Below, one piece after another: positions 63,866-64,000 of a stretch of DNA of 64,000 nucleotides. The position numbers were made by a program, and so were the translations under genes. Location: the NCBI GenBank assembly GCA_002633005.1, contig NMRA01000062.1, forward strand, positions 975,981 through 1,039,980, read 5' to 3'. Source of the DNA: Phoronis australis. Lineage: Eukaryota > Phoronida > Phoronidae. Every line of letters begins with the position of its first letter. The stretch's first letter is position 1. The notes below the pieces were generated by a model. That model was given only the letters and a program-made list of their open reading frames with translations, was not told the DNA's origin and did not search any database.

Positions 63866-64000
63866 GAGAGACTTCAGCCACTTCGCAACAGCCAACAACA
63901 ATAACACCTCTATCTAAGGAATTGTCAACTAGTACTGCTTCCCCTCCTCAACTTGCAACAACTGTAGACTCTCTCGAACAGTTGTCAACGAGTTTGGCTA
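63866..64000 (+). CDS. Mucin-like exon M1 of a third super-repeat (5' part)
   Basis: The exon begins after GTCCTTCCAG in phase 1 and is open to the window end. The 45 residues (ETSATSQQPTTITPLS, ELSTSTASP) match the start of the exon at 28601 (ESSTTLQQPTTITSLS). This shows that the M1-type exon recurs again after a second CCP, so the tandem array continues downstream. Confidence 0.85.

Noticed and set aside
1-64000. CRISPR arrays, operons, bacterial promoters or ribosome binding sites
   Set aside because: The window is clearly animal DNA with spliced genes; no direct-repeat/spacer pattern was seen.

Overview
The window is animal (metazoan) genomic DNA. It contains 56 short-to-giant exons separated by GT-AG introns of about 0.1 to 2.8 kb, nearly all cut in phase 1, and all on the + strand. 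They encode modules typical of extracellular animal proteins: sushi/CCP, EGF, NIDO, AMOP, VWD, SEA and Ser/Thr-rich mucin stretches. Moderate GC, CpG that is not obviously depleted, and introns full of small DNA transposons, SINE relics and minisatellites suggest a marine invertebrate (amphioxus-like or anthozoan). The species cannot be fixed from the sequence alone.

Layout. Positions 1-1051 are the 3' end of a mucin-like exon (M1). Then follow in order: two CCP exons (1409-1952), one EGF (2685-2804), NIDO in three exons (3248-5622), AMOP in two exons (7182-8823), VWD in three exons (9348-10385), a MUC4/SUSD2-type post-VWD module (11939-12175), a cadherin/Ig-like module (12557-14638), a run of EGF-type exons (15190-23147), an exon with four EGFs plus a short mucin tail (M2, 23784-24618), SEA in three exons (25124-26466) and one CCP (26584-26763). 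At 28601-35122 comes a 6.5-kb mucin exon (M1), and then the whole series repeats from 35440 to 63450. A third M1 exon begins at 63866 and runs off the window. I call the two series super-repeat A (1-26763) and super-repeat B (28601-63450). Almost every paralogous exon pair has exactly the same length and the same intron phases. Introns align only in patches.

If all exons are joined, the reading frame stays open through the entire window (about 19.9 kb of coding sequence, about 6,620 residues). No start codon with a signal peptide, no membrane segment, no stop-containing last exon and no intergenic gap is visible. The simplest reading is one giant secreted or cell-surface mucin, MUC4-like in its NIDO-AMOP-VWD-EGF core, built from tandem units of about 4,400 residues. 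Tandem genes spliced in the same frame remain possible. Each unit carries two potential self-cleavage motifs, GDPH in VWD and G-S in SEA, so the chain could be a self-processing polymer.

Differences between A and B are informative. B has a second copy of the post-VWD exon, with a lone N exactly at the duplication boundary (possible assembly artefact). B has a much longer M2. A has one extra EGF inside the M2 exon. A carries a dead duplicate of an EGF exon, and B a dead fragment of a SEA exon. Several mobile elements occupy one paralogous intron only, including a long-terminal-inverted-repeat insertion with a broken THAP domain (43005-44440), a 270-bp inverted-repeat element with target duplication (18513-18782), and small palindromic elements. 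A tRNA-derived SINE sits in both copies and so predates the duplication.
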